From an uncultured Roseibium sp. (GTDB lineage: Bacteria > Pseudomonadota > Alphaproteobacteria > Rhizobiales > Stappiaceae): 64,000 bases of DNA. This document shows, piece after piece, positions 46,819 to 55,466 of the stretch. A program made the translations under genes and the position numbers. Each line of letters starts with the position of its first letter. Position 1 is the stretch's first letter. The notes below the pieces were generated by a model. The model ran no database searches. It was not told the DNA's origin and worked only from the letters and a program-made list of their open reading frames with translations. The stretch is taken from the NCBI RefSeq assembly GCF_963669205.1, contig NZ_OY769915.1, positions 5,970,501 to 6,034,500 of the forward strand. Direction: 5' to 3'.

Positions 46819-48456
46819 TCAGGCGGTCAGGGCCGGTTCCGCTGCAAGCTGCTCCAGAAGCCGGGCAACTGCTTCCGCGCCCGGATCGTTGTGGCCGGAA
46901 AGAGCGGCCTCCGAGACATAGCTTGCCCGGCCCGCGCGCGCACGGGTGATCCGGGACGTGGCGTCTGCCCCCTGGCGCGCCTCCCGTGCCGCCGCATCGA
47001 TCCCGTTTTCCAGGGCATTGAGCGCAGGCATCATCGCGTCGATCATCGTCCGGTCGCCGGGTTTGGCGCCGCCAACCTGCATCACCCGGTCAAGGCCTGC
47101 CTTCAGCGCACCGATGGAATCGCTCCCGCCCGAGGACGCATCGCCCGCAGCCGCGAAGAAGATCGCCAGCAACACCCCGGACGACCCGCCCATCGTCTGG
47201 CTGAGTTCGACCCCGATCGCACGGTAAAGCTGGGTCAGATCGGCCAGCGGCATCCGGTCGAGCGCCGTCAGAAGCGCGCGTGCGGCGGTCGCCAGCGTGC
47301 TTCCGGTGTCGCCGTCGCCCGACTTGGCATCAAGCGCGTTGAGGTCGTCTTCCGCCGCGATCAGGATGTTGCAGCATTTTTCGATGAACCGCCGCGTGTC
47401 GTCGTTCTTCGACGGCAGCGGCTGGATCGGTGACAGACCATCGGGCAACGGCAAAATGGACACCGGACCGAGCGCGAGACAGCCCGGCCAGACCCACGGC
47501 GCCACCGGTGCCTGCAGGAGCGCTTCTTCCGTCTTGCTGACCGGCAGGAGCGACACCGAGAAGCCATGCATGTCGAGCGACGTCATCATCGCTGCAGGCC
47601 CGACAAGCCAGCGGATCTGTCCGCCGATGCGTGAATGCGTCAGTTCCTCGGCAAGGACGGACATTTCGAGCGGTGTCGTCCCTCCGAGATTGTTCAGAAG
47701 CGCAACATGCGGGCCGGGTGCCAGCGCCGGTTCGAGCCTGTCGACCACCATGGCCATGGCCGATTTTGCATTGGAAAAGGCGACCTGTTCGATCCCCGCT
47801 TCGCCGTGGATGCCGAGGCCCAGTTCCGCCATGCCGGGGCCGATCCGGTCCTCCTTGGGAGACCCGGGGATCGTGCAGGTATCCAGCGACATGCCGATGG
47901 AAACCGCACCGGCGATGACCTGCTCGGCGGCTTCCGTCACCGTGGCGAGATCCGCCCCCTGGTCGGCGAGCGCGCCGGCAATCTTGTGAACGAAAAGCGT
48001 TCCGGCGACCCCTCTTGCCTGGGGCAGATCGGGCAAGGCAACGTCGTCATCGACGATCACCATGTTGACTTTCAGGCCGAAGGCCCGTGCACGCTCCACC
48101 GCCAGGCCGAAATTCAGTCGGTCGCCCGTGTAGTTCTTGACGATGACGAGACAGCCGGCCTTTCCGGTAACTGCGAGGATGCCCGCCAGGACCGCATCAA
48201 CGGACGGCGAGGCAAAAACCTCCCCGCACACCGCGGCCGTCAGCATTCCCTGGCCGACAAAACCGGCGTGGCTGGGTTCATGTCCGGAACCGCCGCCGGA
48301 GACGAGGGCCACCTTCGACTTGTCCCAGTCGGTTCGCACCACCACCTTGATATGCGGATAACCGTCGAGGCGCGCCAATCGGCCGCCTGCCGTACGCAAA
48401 GCACCGTCAATGGCTTCCGTGACCAGTGCTTCCTTTGAGTTGATGAACTGCTTCAT
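46819..48456 (-). CDS. ATP-dependent dihydroxyacetone-type kinase (DhaK-DhaL fusion)
   Basis: 545 residues. The DhaK half has the SGGGSGHEPSHAGFVG phosphate loop and H217 (LGIHGEAG), which binds the ketose covalently. The DhaL half, from about 355, has LDAKSGDGDTGSTL for ATP-metal binding and TMGGSSGVL. Single-chain forms phosphorylate dihydroxyacetone or related ketoses such as erythrulose with ATP. It is the last gene of the importer operon, 11 bp after an ATPase gene, so its substrate is likely derived from the imported solute. The N-terminal Lys/Phe-rich start and AGGAG-like ribosome site are normal. Confidence 0.92.
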   Translation of the reverse strand: MKQFINSKEALVTEAIDGALRTAGGRLARLDGYPHIKVVVRTDWDKSKVALVSGGGSGHEPSHAGFVGQGMLTAAVCGEVFASPSVDAVLAGILAVTGKAGCLVIVKNYTGDRLNFGLAVERARAFGLKVNMVIVDDDVALPDLPQARGVAGTLFVHKIAGALADQGADLATVTEAAEQVIAGAVSIGMSLDTCTIPGSPKEDRIGPGMAELGLGIHGEAGIEQVAFSNAKSAMAMVVDRLEPALAPGPHVALLNNLGGTTPLEMSVLAEELTHSRIGGQIRWLVGPAAMMTSLDMHGFSVSLLPVSKTEEALLQAPVAPWVWPGCLALGPVSILPLPDGLSPIQPLPSKNDDTRRFIEKCCNILIAAEDDLNALDAKSGDGDTGSTLATAARALLTALDRMPLADLTQLYRAIGVELSQTMGGSSGVLLAIFFAAAGDASSGGSDSIGALKAGLDRVMQVGGAKPGDRTMIDAMMPALNALENGIDAAAREARQGADATSRITRARAGRASYVSEAALSGHNDPGAEAVARLLEQLAAEPALTA

Positions 48457-48467
48457 GTTCCCTCTCC

Positions 48468-49463
48468 TCAGGTGATGCGGACGCCACCGGCGTCAAAGAA
48501 AAGCGGATTGCGGGGCTGAATGGCGACGGTATCGCCAGGTTCCAGATCCGCATGTGCATCGGCGAGCGTGACGACATCATGCCCTTCAAGCTTGAGATGC
48601 AGCCTGATCTGGTCCCCAAGGTGCTCGACGCGCTTCACCGTCGATCCCTTGCCCTCTCCTTGTTGTATGTGTTCGGGTCTGAGCCCGATTTGCGCTGCCC
48701 CGGCCGGAGCGCCTGCGAACATGTCCGCGGGCAGCACATTGATGCGGGGCTGCCCGAGCCGGCCGGCGACATAGAGATTGACCGGGTTCTCGTAGATCTC
48801 GCGCGGTGTCCCGAACTGCACCAGCTTGCCCTGGTCCAGAACACCGATATGGGTCGACATGGTCATCGCCTCGATCTGGTCGTGGGTCACGTAAAGCAGC
48901 GTCGCGCCGAGGCTTTCCTGAATGCGCTTCAGCTCGATCCTGAGATCCGAGCGCAACTTGGCATCCAGCGAACTGAGCGGTTCGTCCATCAGGTAGATGG
49001 TCGGGTCCCGGACAAGGGCGCGGCCGATGGAAACGCGCTGCATTTCACCGCCGGAGAGCGCCGTCGCCTTGTTGTTCAGTTTGTGCGAGATCCGGAGAAC
49101 CTCGGCGACTTCCGCCACCTTGCGCTCGATCTCGTCGGCCGGTGTCTTCAAAAGCGGCGAGCGCAGCGGAAAGGCCAGATTCTCCCGCACGCTCATATGC
49201 GGGTAGAGCGAATATTGCTGGAACACCATGGCGACATTCCGCTGCGCCGGCGTGTCGTCGACCACGGAGCTGCCGCCGATCGAAACGTCTCCGCCGTCCG
49301 GCTGCTCCAGCCCGGATATCAGGCGCAGGATCGTGGTTTTTCCGGCGCCTGTCGGGCCAAGCAGTGTGACGAATGCCCCGTTGGGAATGGTCATGCTCAC
49401 GTCGGAGACGGCGACCGTGTCGCCAAAGGTTTTCGAGAGGTTTGAGAGCCGCACTTCAGACAT
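48468..49463 (-). CDS. ABC importer ATPase, MalK/UgpC family (GlpT-like)
   Basis: 331 residues starting MSEVRLSNLSKTFGDTVAVSDVS. Walker A GPTGAGKTT, signature LSGGEMQRVSIG, Walker B IYLMDEPLSSLD and a C-terminal TOBE domain (IGLRPEHIQQ) mark a carbohydrate-importer ATPase. It overlaps the other ATPase gene by 8 bp. Two different ATPases in one operon are typical of the rhizobial glycerol importer GlpSTPQUV. The symbol is not given because the S/T order cannot be decided. Confidence 0.92.
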   Translation of the reverse strand: MSEVRLSNLSKTFGDTVAVSDVSMTIPNGAFVTLLGPTGAGKTTILRLISGLEQPDGGDVSIGGSSVVDDTPAQRNVAMVFQQYSLYPHMSVRENLAFPLRSPLLKTPADEIERKVAEVAEVLRISHKLNNKATALSGGEMQRVSIGRALVRDPTIYLMDEPLSSLDAKLRSDLRIELKRIQESLGATLLYVTHDQIEAMTMSTHIGVLDQGKLVQFGTPREIYENPVNLYVAGRLGQPRINVLPADMFAGAPAGAAQIGLRPEHIQQGEGKGSTVKRVEHLGDQIRLHLKLEGHDVVTLADAHADLEPGDTVAIQPRNPLFFDAGGVRIT

Positions 49464-50553
49464 GGGCAAGCACTCCCTCATTGAGATCGGACCTGAGGGC
49501 GCGCCCGCTCTGGTTGTCAAAAAGCGTCGCCGTCGTGCCGTTGAACGCAAGCCCGACGGTTTCGCCCGGCCTTGCCGGTTGATCTGAGGGAATCCGCGCC
49601 TTCAGGTCGCCGCCCAGGGTTTTCACCGTCACGATCTGCGTCGTTCCGAGATATTCCGCAGCGAGCACCTCACCCCTGTTTCCGCCGTCATCATTGAGCG
49701 CGATATGCTCTGGCCTGATCCCGTAGACCAGGTCACCCTCGAAGGGTTCGCGCACGGTCGGAACAGCAAGATCCACGTGGTGCAACCGAACGCTCGAGGA
49801 CCCCGCATGAACCTCGCCGTGAAAACGCAGGAAGTTCATGGATGGTGATCCGATGAAATCGGCCACGAACATGGTTGCCGGCTTGTCGTAGATATCCTGC
49901 GGGGTACCGAACTGTTCGATGACGCCGTGGTTCATGACGACGATCTTGTCGCCCATCTGCATCGCTTCCAGCTGGTCGTGCGTGACATAGACCGTCGTGG
50001 CGCCCATGCGGTCGTGAAGCGCGCGCAGTTCCTCGGCCATGTGTTCGCGGAATTCGGCGTCGAGCGCGCCCAGCGGTTCGTCCATCATGAAGGCCTTGGG
50101 CTCGCGCACGATCGCGCGCCCGAGCGCGACGCGTTGCCGGTCGCCACCCGACAGGCCACTCACGGGCCGGTCGAGAATGTTCTCGATGCCGAGAATGCGG
50201 GACACCTCGGCCACCTTTTCCGCAACATGCTTTTTGGACATGCCCTGGCTGACCAGCGGATAGCTGATGTTCCGGCGCACGTTCATGTGCGGATAGAGCG
50301 CGAACATCTGAAAGACGAAAGCGATGTCGCGCTGGCGGGCGGGCTTCTGGCCAACCTCTTCCTTGTCGATGTAGATCTCACCCGATGTTGGCAGTTCCAG
50401 ACCGGCAATCATGCGCAGTGTGGTTGTCTTGCCGCATCCGGATGGGCCAAGCAGCATGAAGAACTCGCCGTCCTCGATCTTGAAGGAAGAGGACTGCACG
50501 GCGGTGAAGTCACCGAATTCCTTCCTGAGATTCTTGATTACGATTTCAGCCAT
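49456..50553 (-). CDS. ABC importer ATPase, MalK/UgpC family (GlpS-like)
   Basis: 365 residues. Walker A GPSGCGKTTT, signature LSGGDRQRVALG, Walker B FMMDEPLGALDAEF and the regulatory C-terminal domain with YGIRPEHIAL are all present. It differs strongly from its neighbour, so the transporter probably uses a heterodimer of ATPases. It lies 4 bp downstream of the small DUF2160 gene and overlaps the next ATPase gene. Confidence 0.92.
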   Translation of the reverse strand: MAEIVIKNLRKEFGDFTAVQSSSFKIEDGEFFMLLGPSGCGKTTTLRMIAGLELPTSGEIYIDKEEVGQKPARQRDIAFVFQMFALYPHMNVRRNISYPLVSQGMSKKHVAEKVAEVSRILGIENILDRPVSGLSGGDRQRVALGRAIVREPKAFMMDEPLGALDAEFREHMAEELRALHDRMGATTVYVTHDQLEAMQMGDKIVVMNHGVIEQFGTPQDIYDKPATMFVADFIGSPSMNFLRFHGEVHAGSSSVRLHHVDLAVPTVREPFEGDLVYGIRPEHIALNDDGGNRGEVLAAEYLGTTQIVTVKTLGGDLKARIPSDQPARPGETVGLAFNGTTATLFDNQSGRALRSDLNEGVLAHV

Positions 50554-50557
50554 GGTT

Positions 50558-50746
50558 CTAGTCCGGAAAGTGACTGACGATGATGAACATCACCGTGCCG
50601 GTCAGTGTGACGATGAAGGAGTAGGTGTAGGCCCACAGCACGACCGGCTGCATAAGCATGACGACACCGATGGCGATCAGCACCGAGGCGAGCATCTCCC
50701 AGGGACCACGCCGCAATCGCATAAGACCTTGAATGAACTGGCTCAT
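50558..50746 (-). CDS. DUF2160-like small membrane protein (GlpU-type)
   Basis: 62 residues with two membrane helices, LASVLIAIGVVMLMQPVVLWAY and FIVTLTGTVMFIIV, separated by a short loop. A small membrane protein in this exact place, between the second permease and the ATPases, is characteristic of the rhizobial glycerol importer (GlpU). Its role is unknown. It overlaps the permease stop by 4 bp. Confidence 0.85.
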   Translation of the reverse strand: MSQFIQGLMRLRRGPWEMLASVLIAIGVVMLMQPVVLWAYTYSFIVTLTGTVMFIIVSHFPD

Positions 50747-51684
50747 TTGCGCACCGCTCCGAAAGTGATGCCGCGAAGCAGGTGTTTGCGCAGCAGGATT
50801 GTGAACACCATGACCGGGACAAGGAACAACGTCGCACCGGCGGCGACTGCCGGCCAGTCCTGGCCGCCGACACCGATGATGGTCGGGATGAAGGGAGGCG
50901 CCGTTTGCGCGGTGCCAGAGGTCAGAAGGACCGCGAACGCATATTCGTTCCAGGAAAAGATCAGGCAGAAGATCGCCGTCGACGCGATCCCGGTGGCCGC
51001 CTGCGGCAGCACCACCTTGTAGAAGGCCTGGAACCGCGTATATCCGTCGATCAGCGCGGCTTCCTCGTATTCGCGGGGGATTTCGTCCATGAACCCCTTG
51101 AGCAGCCAGACCGCGAGCGAGATGTTGACCGCCGTGTAGAGCAGGATCATGCCCAGATGCGTGTCGGAAAGCCCGAGCGTGCGGAACATCAGGAAGATGG
51201 GGATGGCAACCGCGATTGGCGGCATCATCCTGGTCGACAGGATGAAGAACAAGAGATCATCCTTCAAGGGCACCTTGAACCGCGAGAATGCGTAGGCCGC
51301 GAGCGTCCCCAGGAAAACGGACAGGAAGGTCGATCCGAAGCCGATGATCACCGAGTTCAGGAAGCGTTCGCCATAGCGCGACGGGCCGGCGATCACCATG
51401 TCGCGGTTGCGGACGATCTCCTCGTACCAGGTTGCCGGCGGCGGCAGCGCCTGCAACGCTTCCGGAGATACGCGCGTCCGCGTCGTGAAGAGGTTCACGT
51501 AGCCTTCGAGCGATGGTTCGAATAAGACCTTGGGCGGATAGGCAATGGCATCGACGGGCGACTTGAACCCGGTGGTCAGGATCCACACCAGCGGGAGCAG
51601 CGTGATGACCGCGTAGAAGACGACCAGGGTGCCGGCCAGCCACTTTTGCAGCCGCGAAGGTTCGGTAATGGAATAGCTGCTCAT
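50743..51684 (-). CDS. ABC importer permease (GlpQ/MalG-like)
   Basis: 313 residues with six helices. EYEEAALIDGYTRFQAFYKVVLPQAATG is the EAA loop that contacts the ATPase. The long periplasmic loop after the first helix fits the MalG-like inner permease class. ATG 51684 has GGTGAAGGAAAG upstream and overlaps the preceding permease stop by 4 bp. Confidence 0.92.
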   Translation of the reverse strand: MSSYSITEPSRLQKWLAGTLVVFYAVITLLPLVWILTTGFKSPVDAIAYPPKVLFEPSLEGYVNLFTTRTRVSPEALQALPPPATWYEEIVRNRDMVIAGPSRYGERFLNSVIIGFGSTFLSVFLGTLAAYAFSRFKVPLKDDLLFFILSTRMMPPIAVAIPIFLMFRTLGLSDTHLGMILLYTAVNISLAVWLLKGFMDEIPREYEEAALIDGYTRFQAFYKVVLPQAATGIASTAIFCLIFSWNEYAFAVLLTSGTAQTAPPFIPTIIGVGGQDWPAVAAGATLFLVPVMVFTILLRKHLLRGITFGAVRK

Positions 51685-52628
51685 CTTTCCTTCACCTTGT
51701 TCAGGGCTTTCACATAGATCGACGCGAGACCGAACACCGTCACGAACAGGATGATCGCGTAGGCGGACGCATATCCGGTGCGCCACTTCTCGAAGGCTTC
51801 ACGCTTCAGATTGATCGAGGTGAGTTCGGTCACCGAGCCTGGCCCGCCACCCGTCAGCTGCACGACGAGATCGAACATCTTGAAGTTCTCGATCCCCCTG
51901 AACAGCACCGCCAGCATCAGGAACGGCAGCACCATCGGTATGGTGATCGTCCAGAACTGCCGCCACTGGCTGGCCCGGTCGATCTCCGCCGCCTCGTAGA
52001 TATAGTCGGGGATCGACCTGAGCCCGGCGAGACAGATCAGCATGACGAAGGGCGTCCACATCCATGTGTCGACGATGACGATCGACCAGGGGGCGAGCTT
52101 GACGTCACCGATCATCTGGAAGGACGACGGGTCAATGCCTGTCAGGAAGGAGATCCCGTAATTGAAGAGACCGATCTGCGGCTGATAGAGGAAAGTCCAG
52201 AAATTGCCCACGACGGCCGGCGACAACATCATCGGCAGCACGATCAGCGTCGTCCAGAGATCGTTACCCTTGAATTTCCGGTTGATGAGCCAGGCCAGCG
52301 TGAACCCGATCAGCACCTGCAGAAGGATGGTCCAGAACAGGAAATGCGCCGTCGCCTGCATCGTCAGCCAGATGTCTTCATCCGTCAGAATGCGCTCGTA
52401 GTTGCGAAGCCCGATATAGTCGACCTCCCGGTTCGGCCGGTTGGCGCGAAAATTGGTGAAGCTGAGGTTGATCGTCCAGATCAGCGGGAAAATGTTAACC
52501 GCCAGGAGCAGGAAGATCGTCGGCAGGACGAAAAGCCAGGCTATTGCGCGATCGCTCAAGCCCCGGATTTTGGCCGCAACCGAGGGCGGCGTCGCTTTCG
52601 CTACGCGGTCGATAGGGGTATCTGACAT
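51681..52628 (-). CDS. ABC importer permease (GlpP/MalF-like)
   Basis: 315 residues starting MSDTPIDRVAKATPPSVAAK, with six helices. The EAA loop IYEAAEIDRASQWRQFWTITIPM is present. It pairs with the following permease as the transmembrane core of the importer. It lies 137 bp after the binding-protein gene. That gap carries a GCCCGCCGGCG / GGGCGGGCAAGCG-rich stretch that can fold into a hairpin and may attenuate the transcript after the abundant binding protein. Confidence 0.92.
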   Translation of the reverse strand: MSDTPIDRVAKATPPSVAAKIRGLSDRAIAWLFVLPTIFLLLAVNIFPLIWTINLSFTNFRANRPNREVDYIGLRNYERILTDEDIWLTMQATAHFLFWTILLQVLIGFTLAWLINRKFKGNDLWTTLIVLPMMLSPAVVGNFWTFLYQPQIGLFNYGISFLTGIDPSSFQMIGDVKLAPWSIVIVDTWMWTPFVMLICLAGLRSIPDYIYEAAEIDRASQWRQFWTITIPMVLPFLMLAVLFRGIENFKMFDLVVQLTGGGPGSVTELTSINLKREAFEKWRTGYASAYAIILFVTVFGLASIYVKALNKVKER

Positions 52629-52764
52629 CTGTGGCCCGTTTGGAAAGGTGGTCCGGCAAAACCGGCGGGAGGACGTCCCGCCCTGGCGGTGGATCAGCCG
52701 CCCGCCGGCGTTTCGGGGTCGGGCGGGCAAGCGTGCCGCTTGCCCGCCCGTGTTTCGAAAGACC

Positions 52765-54084
52765 TCAGAGCTTGCCTTCGTCCTCGAAGGTTTCCGTCCA
52801 GTCTTCGATCAGCTTGTCCAGAGCCTCTTTTGCCGTTCCCTGATCGGCCACGACATAGTCATGAAGGCGCTTTTGCATTGCGAGCAACAGCTCCGCATAG
52901 GCGGGCTCCTGCCAGAAGTCCATGACGCCGTCCATGGCGAGCAGGAAGTCCGCTGCGAACGGGGCGCTGTCGGCAAAGTTCGGATCGTTCAGCACGCTGA
53001 CGTGACACGAATAGCCGCCGAGATCCCACCACTTCTTCTGAACGGAGGGCTGCGCGAACCACTTGATATATTCAAGGGCCGCGTCCTGCTTGTCGGAATA
53101 GGCGACAACGGAAATGCCCTGCCCGCCGAGCGTGGAGGCTTCCTTGAGCTGGCCCGGGTTCACGAAGAAACCGATCTTGTCACCGCCGGTATCCGGATCG
53201 GCATAAAGGCCCGGGAAGAAGGCGAACCAGTTCATGGCCATGGCCACCTGGCCGGACTTGAACGCATCGAGCGACTGTTCCATGTAGCTGTCGGTGTAGC
53301 CCGGAGGTGTCGATGTCTTGTAGAGCTCCTTGTAGAACTCCAGACCCGCAACGGCATCCGGCGAGTTTACCGCGCCTTCCATGTCGTATTTGCCCGGCGT
53401 CATTTCATATTTGAAGCCGAACGGATACATGGCGCTGGTCGCGCCCATCGTGATGCCTTCCGACCCACGCTCGGTGAAGATCGCGGCGCCGTAGCGCTTC
53501 TGACCGTCAATTTCGCGGCCCTGGAAGAACTTGGCGACTTCGAGCAGCTCCATCTGTGTTTTCGGCGGAGCCAGATCGCGCCCGTGCTCGGCCTTGAAAG
53601 CCTCCTGGATTTCCGGCATCGCGAACCAGTCCTTGCGGTAGAACCAGCCGTTCGCATCGCCCATGGCAGGCAGCGCGTAGTAGTTTGGAGTTCCCTTCGG
53701 CCAGGTCGAATAGGCATAGACGGTCGCCGGAGCGAAGTCGTCCATGGAGATGCCTTCCTTGTCGAAGAAGTCGTTCAGTTTGACGTAGTGGCCGTTTTCG
53801 GCACCGCCGCCGATCCACTGGCTGTCACCGATCAGAAGATCGCAGAGCTTGCCGCCTGAATTCAGCTCGTTGAGCATGCGGTCGGCAAAGTTCGGCCAGG
53901 GAACAAATTCAAACTTCATGGTGTGCCCGGACTGGGCCTCGAATTCCTTGGAAAGTTCAACAAGAGCATTGGCCGGATCCCATGCGGCCCAGCACAGCGT
54001 CAGTTCGTCTGCCTGCGCCTGAGACACGCTGAGCCCGCTGGCCGCCACAAAAGCGGTCGCCGCGAGAAGTTTCGCAGTTTTCAT
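52765..54084 (-). CDS. ABC importer substrate-binding protein (GlpV-like, family 1)
   Basis: 439 residues. The signal peptide MKTAKLLAATAFVAASGLSV is cut near AQADE. The mature protein has the extracellular-solute-binding family fold, with FEFVPWPNFADRMLNELNSGG, YSTWPKGTPNYYALPAMGDANGWFYR and NWFAFFPGLYADP. Aromatic-rich segments like these line polyol or sugar pockets. GGGAGGAAA lies ahead of ATG 54084. It is the first gene of the importer operon, and the operator pair 54163-54209 lies upstream. The substrate is glycerol or a small polyol/ketose by context. Confidence 0.92.
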   Translation of the reverse strand: MKTAKLLAATAFVAASGLSVSQAQADELTLCWAAWDPANALVELSKEFEAQSGHTMKFEFVPWPNFADRMLNELNSGGKLCDLLIGDSQWIGGGAENGHYVKLNDFFDKEGISMDDFAPATVYAYSTWPKGTPNYYALPAMGDANGWFYRKDWFAMPEIQEAFKAEHGRDLAPPKTQMELLEVAKFFQGREIDGQKRYGAAIFTERGSEGITMGATSAMYPFGFKYEMTPGKYDMEGAVNSPDAVAGLEFYKELYKTSTPPGYTDSYMEQSLDAFKSGQVAMAMNWFAFFPGLYADPDTGGDKIGFFVNPGQLKEASTLGGQGISVVAYSDKQDAALEYIKWFAQPSVQKKWWDLGGYSCHVSVLNDPNFADSAPFAADFLLAMDGVMDFWQEPAYAELLLAMQKRLHDYVVADQGTAKEALDKLIEDWTETFEDEGKL

Positions 54085-54162
54085 CGCTGATTTCCTCCCG
54101 AAATGATCGCACCCCGGCACATGCCGGACAGCGGCACTCCTCCAAGTGCCCGGCAAGCCTAT

Positions 54163-54180
54163 TTGACATACGTATGTCAA
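54163..54180. promoter_or_regulatory. LacI-type operator (site 1)
   Basis: TTGACATACGTATGTCAA is a perfect 18-bp palindrome 79 bp before the binding-protein start. The core TGACATACGT recurs at 54195 and 55380, before the binding-protein and LacI genes. Confidence 0.7.
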
Positions 54181-54193
54181 GTCAACATTAAAA

Positions 54194-54209
54194 CTGACAT
54201 ACGTCTTTC
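54194..54209. promoter_or_regulatory. LacI-type operator (site 2, half-conserved)
   Basis: CTGACATACGTCTTTC keeps the TGACATACGT core of site 1 but not the right arm. It is 31 bp away, about three helix turns, which fits cooperative binding. Confidence 0.5.
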
Positions 54210-54311
54210 TTTTTTTTGCGAGCAAACCGGATGACGCTTGTGGGAAGGAGCTTAACTCTTTATTTTTGTTGTGGTTTCAGGTAAATCAGTCGCCTGCGAA
54301 AGAACGCCCGC

Positions 54312-55337
54312 TCAGTAGAGATTTTCCCGCATGACGATCTCGATGCGGATCTGTTCCTGGGCTTCGTAGATGCCCGCATCATCGCATTTTGCCCGCAAAA
54401 CGCGCAATGCGCTGCGCGCAAGATGGCCGACATTCTGTGCGATGACGGCATCGACCGCGCCGTCCACCAGCGCCTGGCGTGTGACCGGTGTCAGGTCATG
54501 CGCCACGACGACAAGATCGAGATCGGCGGCCGACTCGCGCAAGGCCTCGAGCATGATGGCATTGCCCGACCCCATCGAGTAGACAGCCTTCAGATCGGCA
54601 TGGGCTGCCGTGGCGCGGGCGAGCGTATCGCGAATGCGTTGCGGGTCGTCGTGAAACTCGATCGTCGGCAGCGCCCTGAGCTTGGGAAAGTCACACAAAA
54701 GCACTTCGTCCAAACCGTAGCGGCGCTCGATGCTGTCGCGCGCCACCATGGAATTGCTCGTCACCAGGATGCATCCGGTTTCCTTGCGCAGGAACCTGCC
54801 AAGCAGCGCACCGGCTGTCTGACCCGCGGAAAAATTGTCAATTCCGATAAAGTGGTCGCACCTGGAGTTCGGCAAATCGGAAACAAAAGCAACGACATAG
54901 GCACCCGCACTCTTGATGTGCGCGATCGCATCGCGCACCTGCGGCGTCTCCGGAACCATCAGCGCGACCCCGTCAAGCGTCCCAAGATCCAGGGATTTCA
55001 GGCGTTTGACCACCGCGTGCGGGTCCGCCGCATTCACATAGACGATCTCGACATCGGCCCGGTCGGTCACCTGGGCCGCCGCCGCCTCGCGCACTGCACC
55101 GGCGACCGTGTCGACAAAATGGTTCGGACCTTCCGGCAGAACGAACACGAACTTGTAGCGCCGCTTCCTGGCAAGGTTCGCGGCATTTGTGTCGCGGACA
55201 TAGCCGAGCCTTCGCACGGCCTCCTTGACACGTTCGGCGTTTTTCGGCCGCACATCCGCGCGGCCGTTCAAAACCCGGTCAACGGTCGAAAGACTGACAC
55301 CGGCTTCGCGCGCTATATCGTGGACTGTCGGCTTCAC
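54312..55337 (-). CDS. LacI-family transcriptional regulator
   Basis: About 341 residues. The helix-turn-helix VHDIAREAGVSLSTVDRVLNGRADVRPKNAERVKEAVRRLGY sits at the N-terminus, followed by a sugar-binding-protein-like domain with the closing LVVVAHDLTPVTRQALVDGAVDAVIAQN. GTG 55337 is chosen because GGGAGAG lies just upstream. The frame can extend to 55385 but without a ribosome site. Its own promoter (55379) and the importer promoter carry TGACATACGT sites, so it most likely represses itself and the importer operon until an inducer ketose or polyol is present. Confidence 0.92.
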   Translation of the reverse strand: MKPTVHDIAREAGVSLSTVDRVLNGRADVRPKNAERVKEAVRRLGYVRDTNAANLARKRRYKFVFVLPEGPNHFVDTVAGAVREAAAAQVTDRADVEIVYVNAADPHAVVKRLKSLDLGTLDGVALMVPETPQVRDAIAHIKSAGAYVVAFVSDLPNSRCDHFIGIDNFSAGQTAGALLGRFLRKETGCILVTSNSMVARDSIERRYGLDEVLLCDFPKLRALPTIEFHDDPQRIRDTLARATAAHADLKAVYSMGSGNAIMLEALRESAADLDLVVVAHDLTPVTRQALVDGAVDAVIAQNVGHLARSALRVLRAKCDDAGIYEAQEQIRIEIVMRENLY

Positions 55338-55378
55338 TTCGCTTCTCTCCCGAGGGACCGTAAATCTGGCGCGCCAAA

Positions 55379-55394
55379 CTGACATACGTCAATC
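55379..55394. promoter_or_regulatory. LacI-type operator (site 3)
   Basis: CTGACATACGTCAATC has TGAC/GTCA arms around ATAC and sits about 42 bp before the regulator start. It is shared in core with sites 1 and 2. This points to autoregulation. Confidence 0.6.
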
Positions 55395-55466
55395 AAAATG
55401 TGGTGCCGGCACCGTCTTTTCCAAGAAAATGAATATGTCTCAGGAGGTTATGAATGAGACCTGCCC

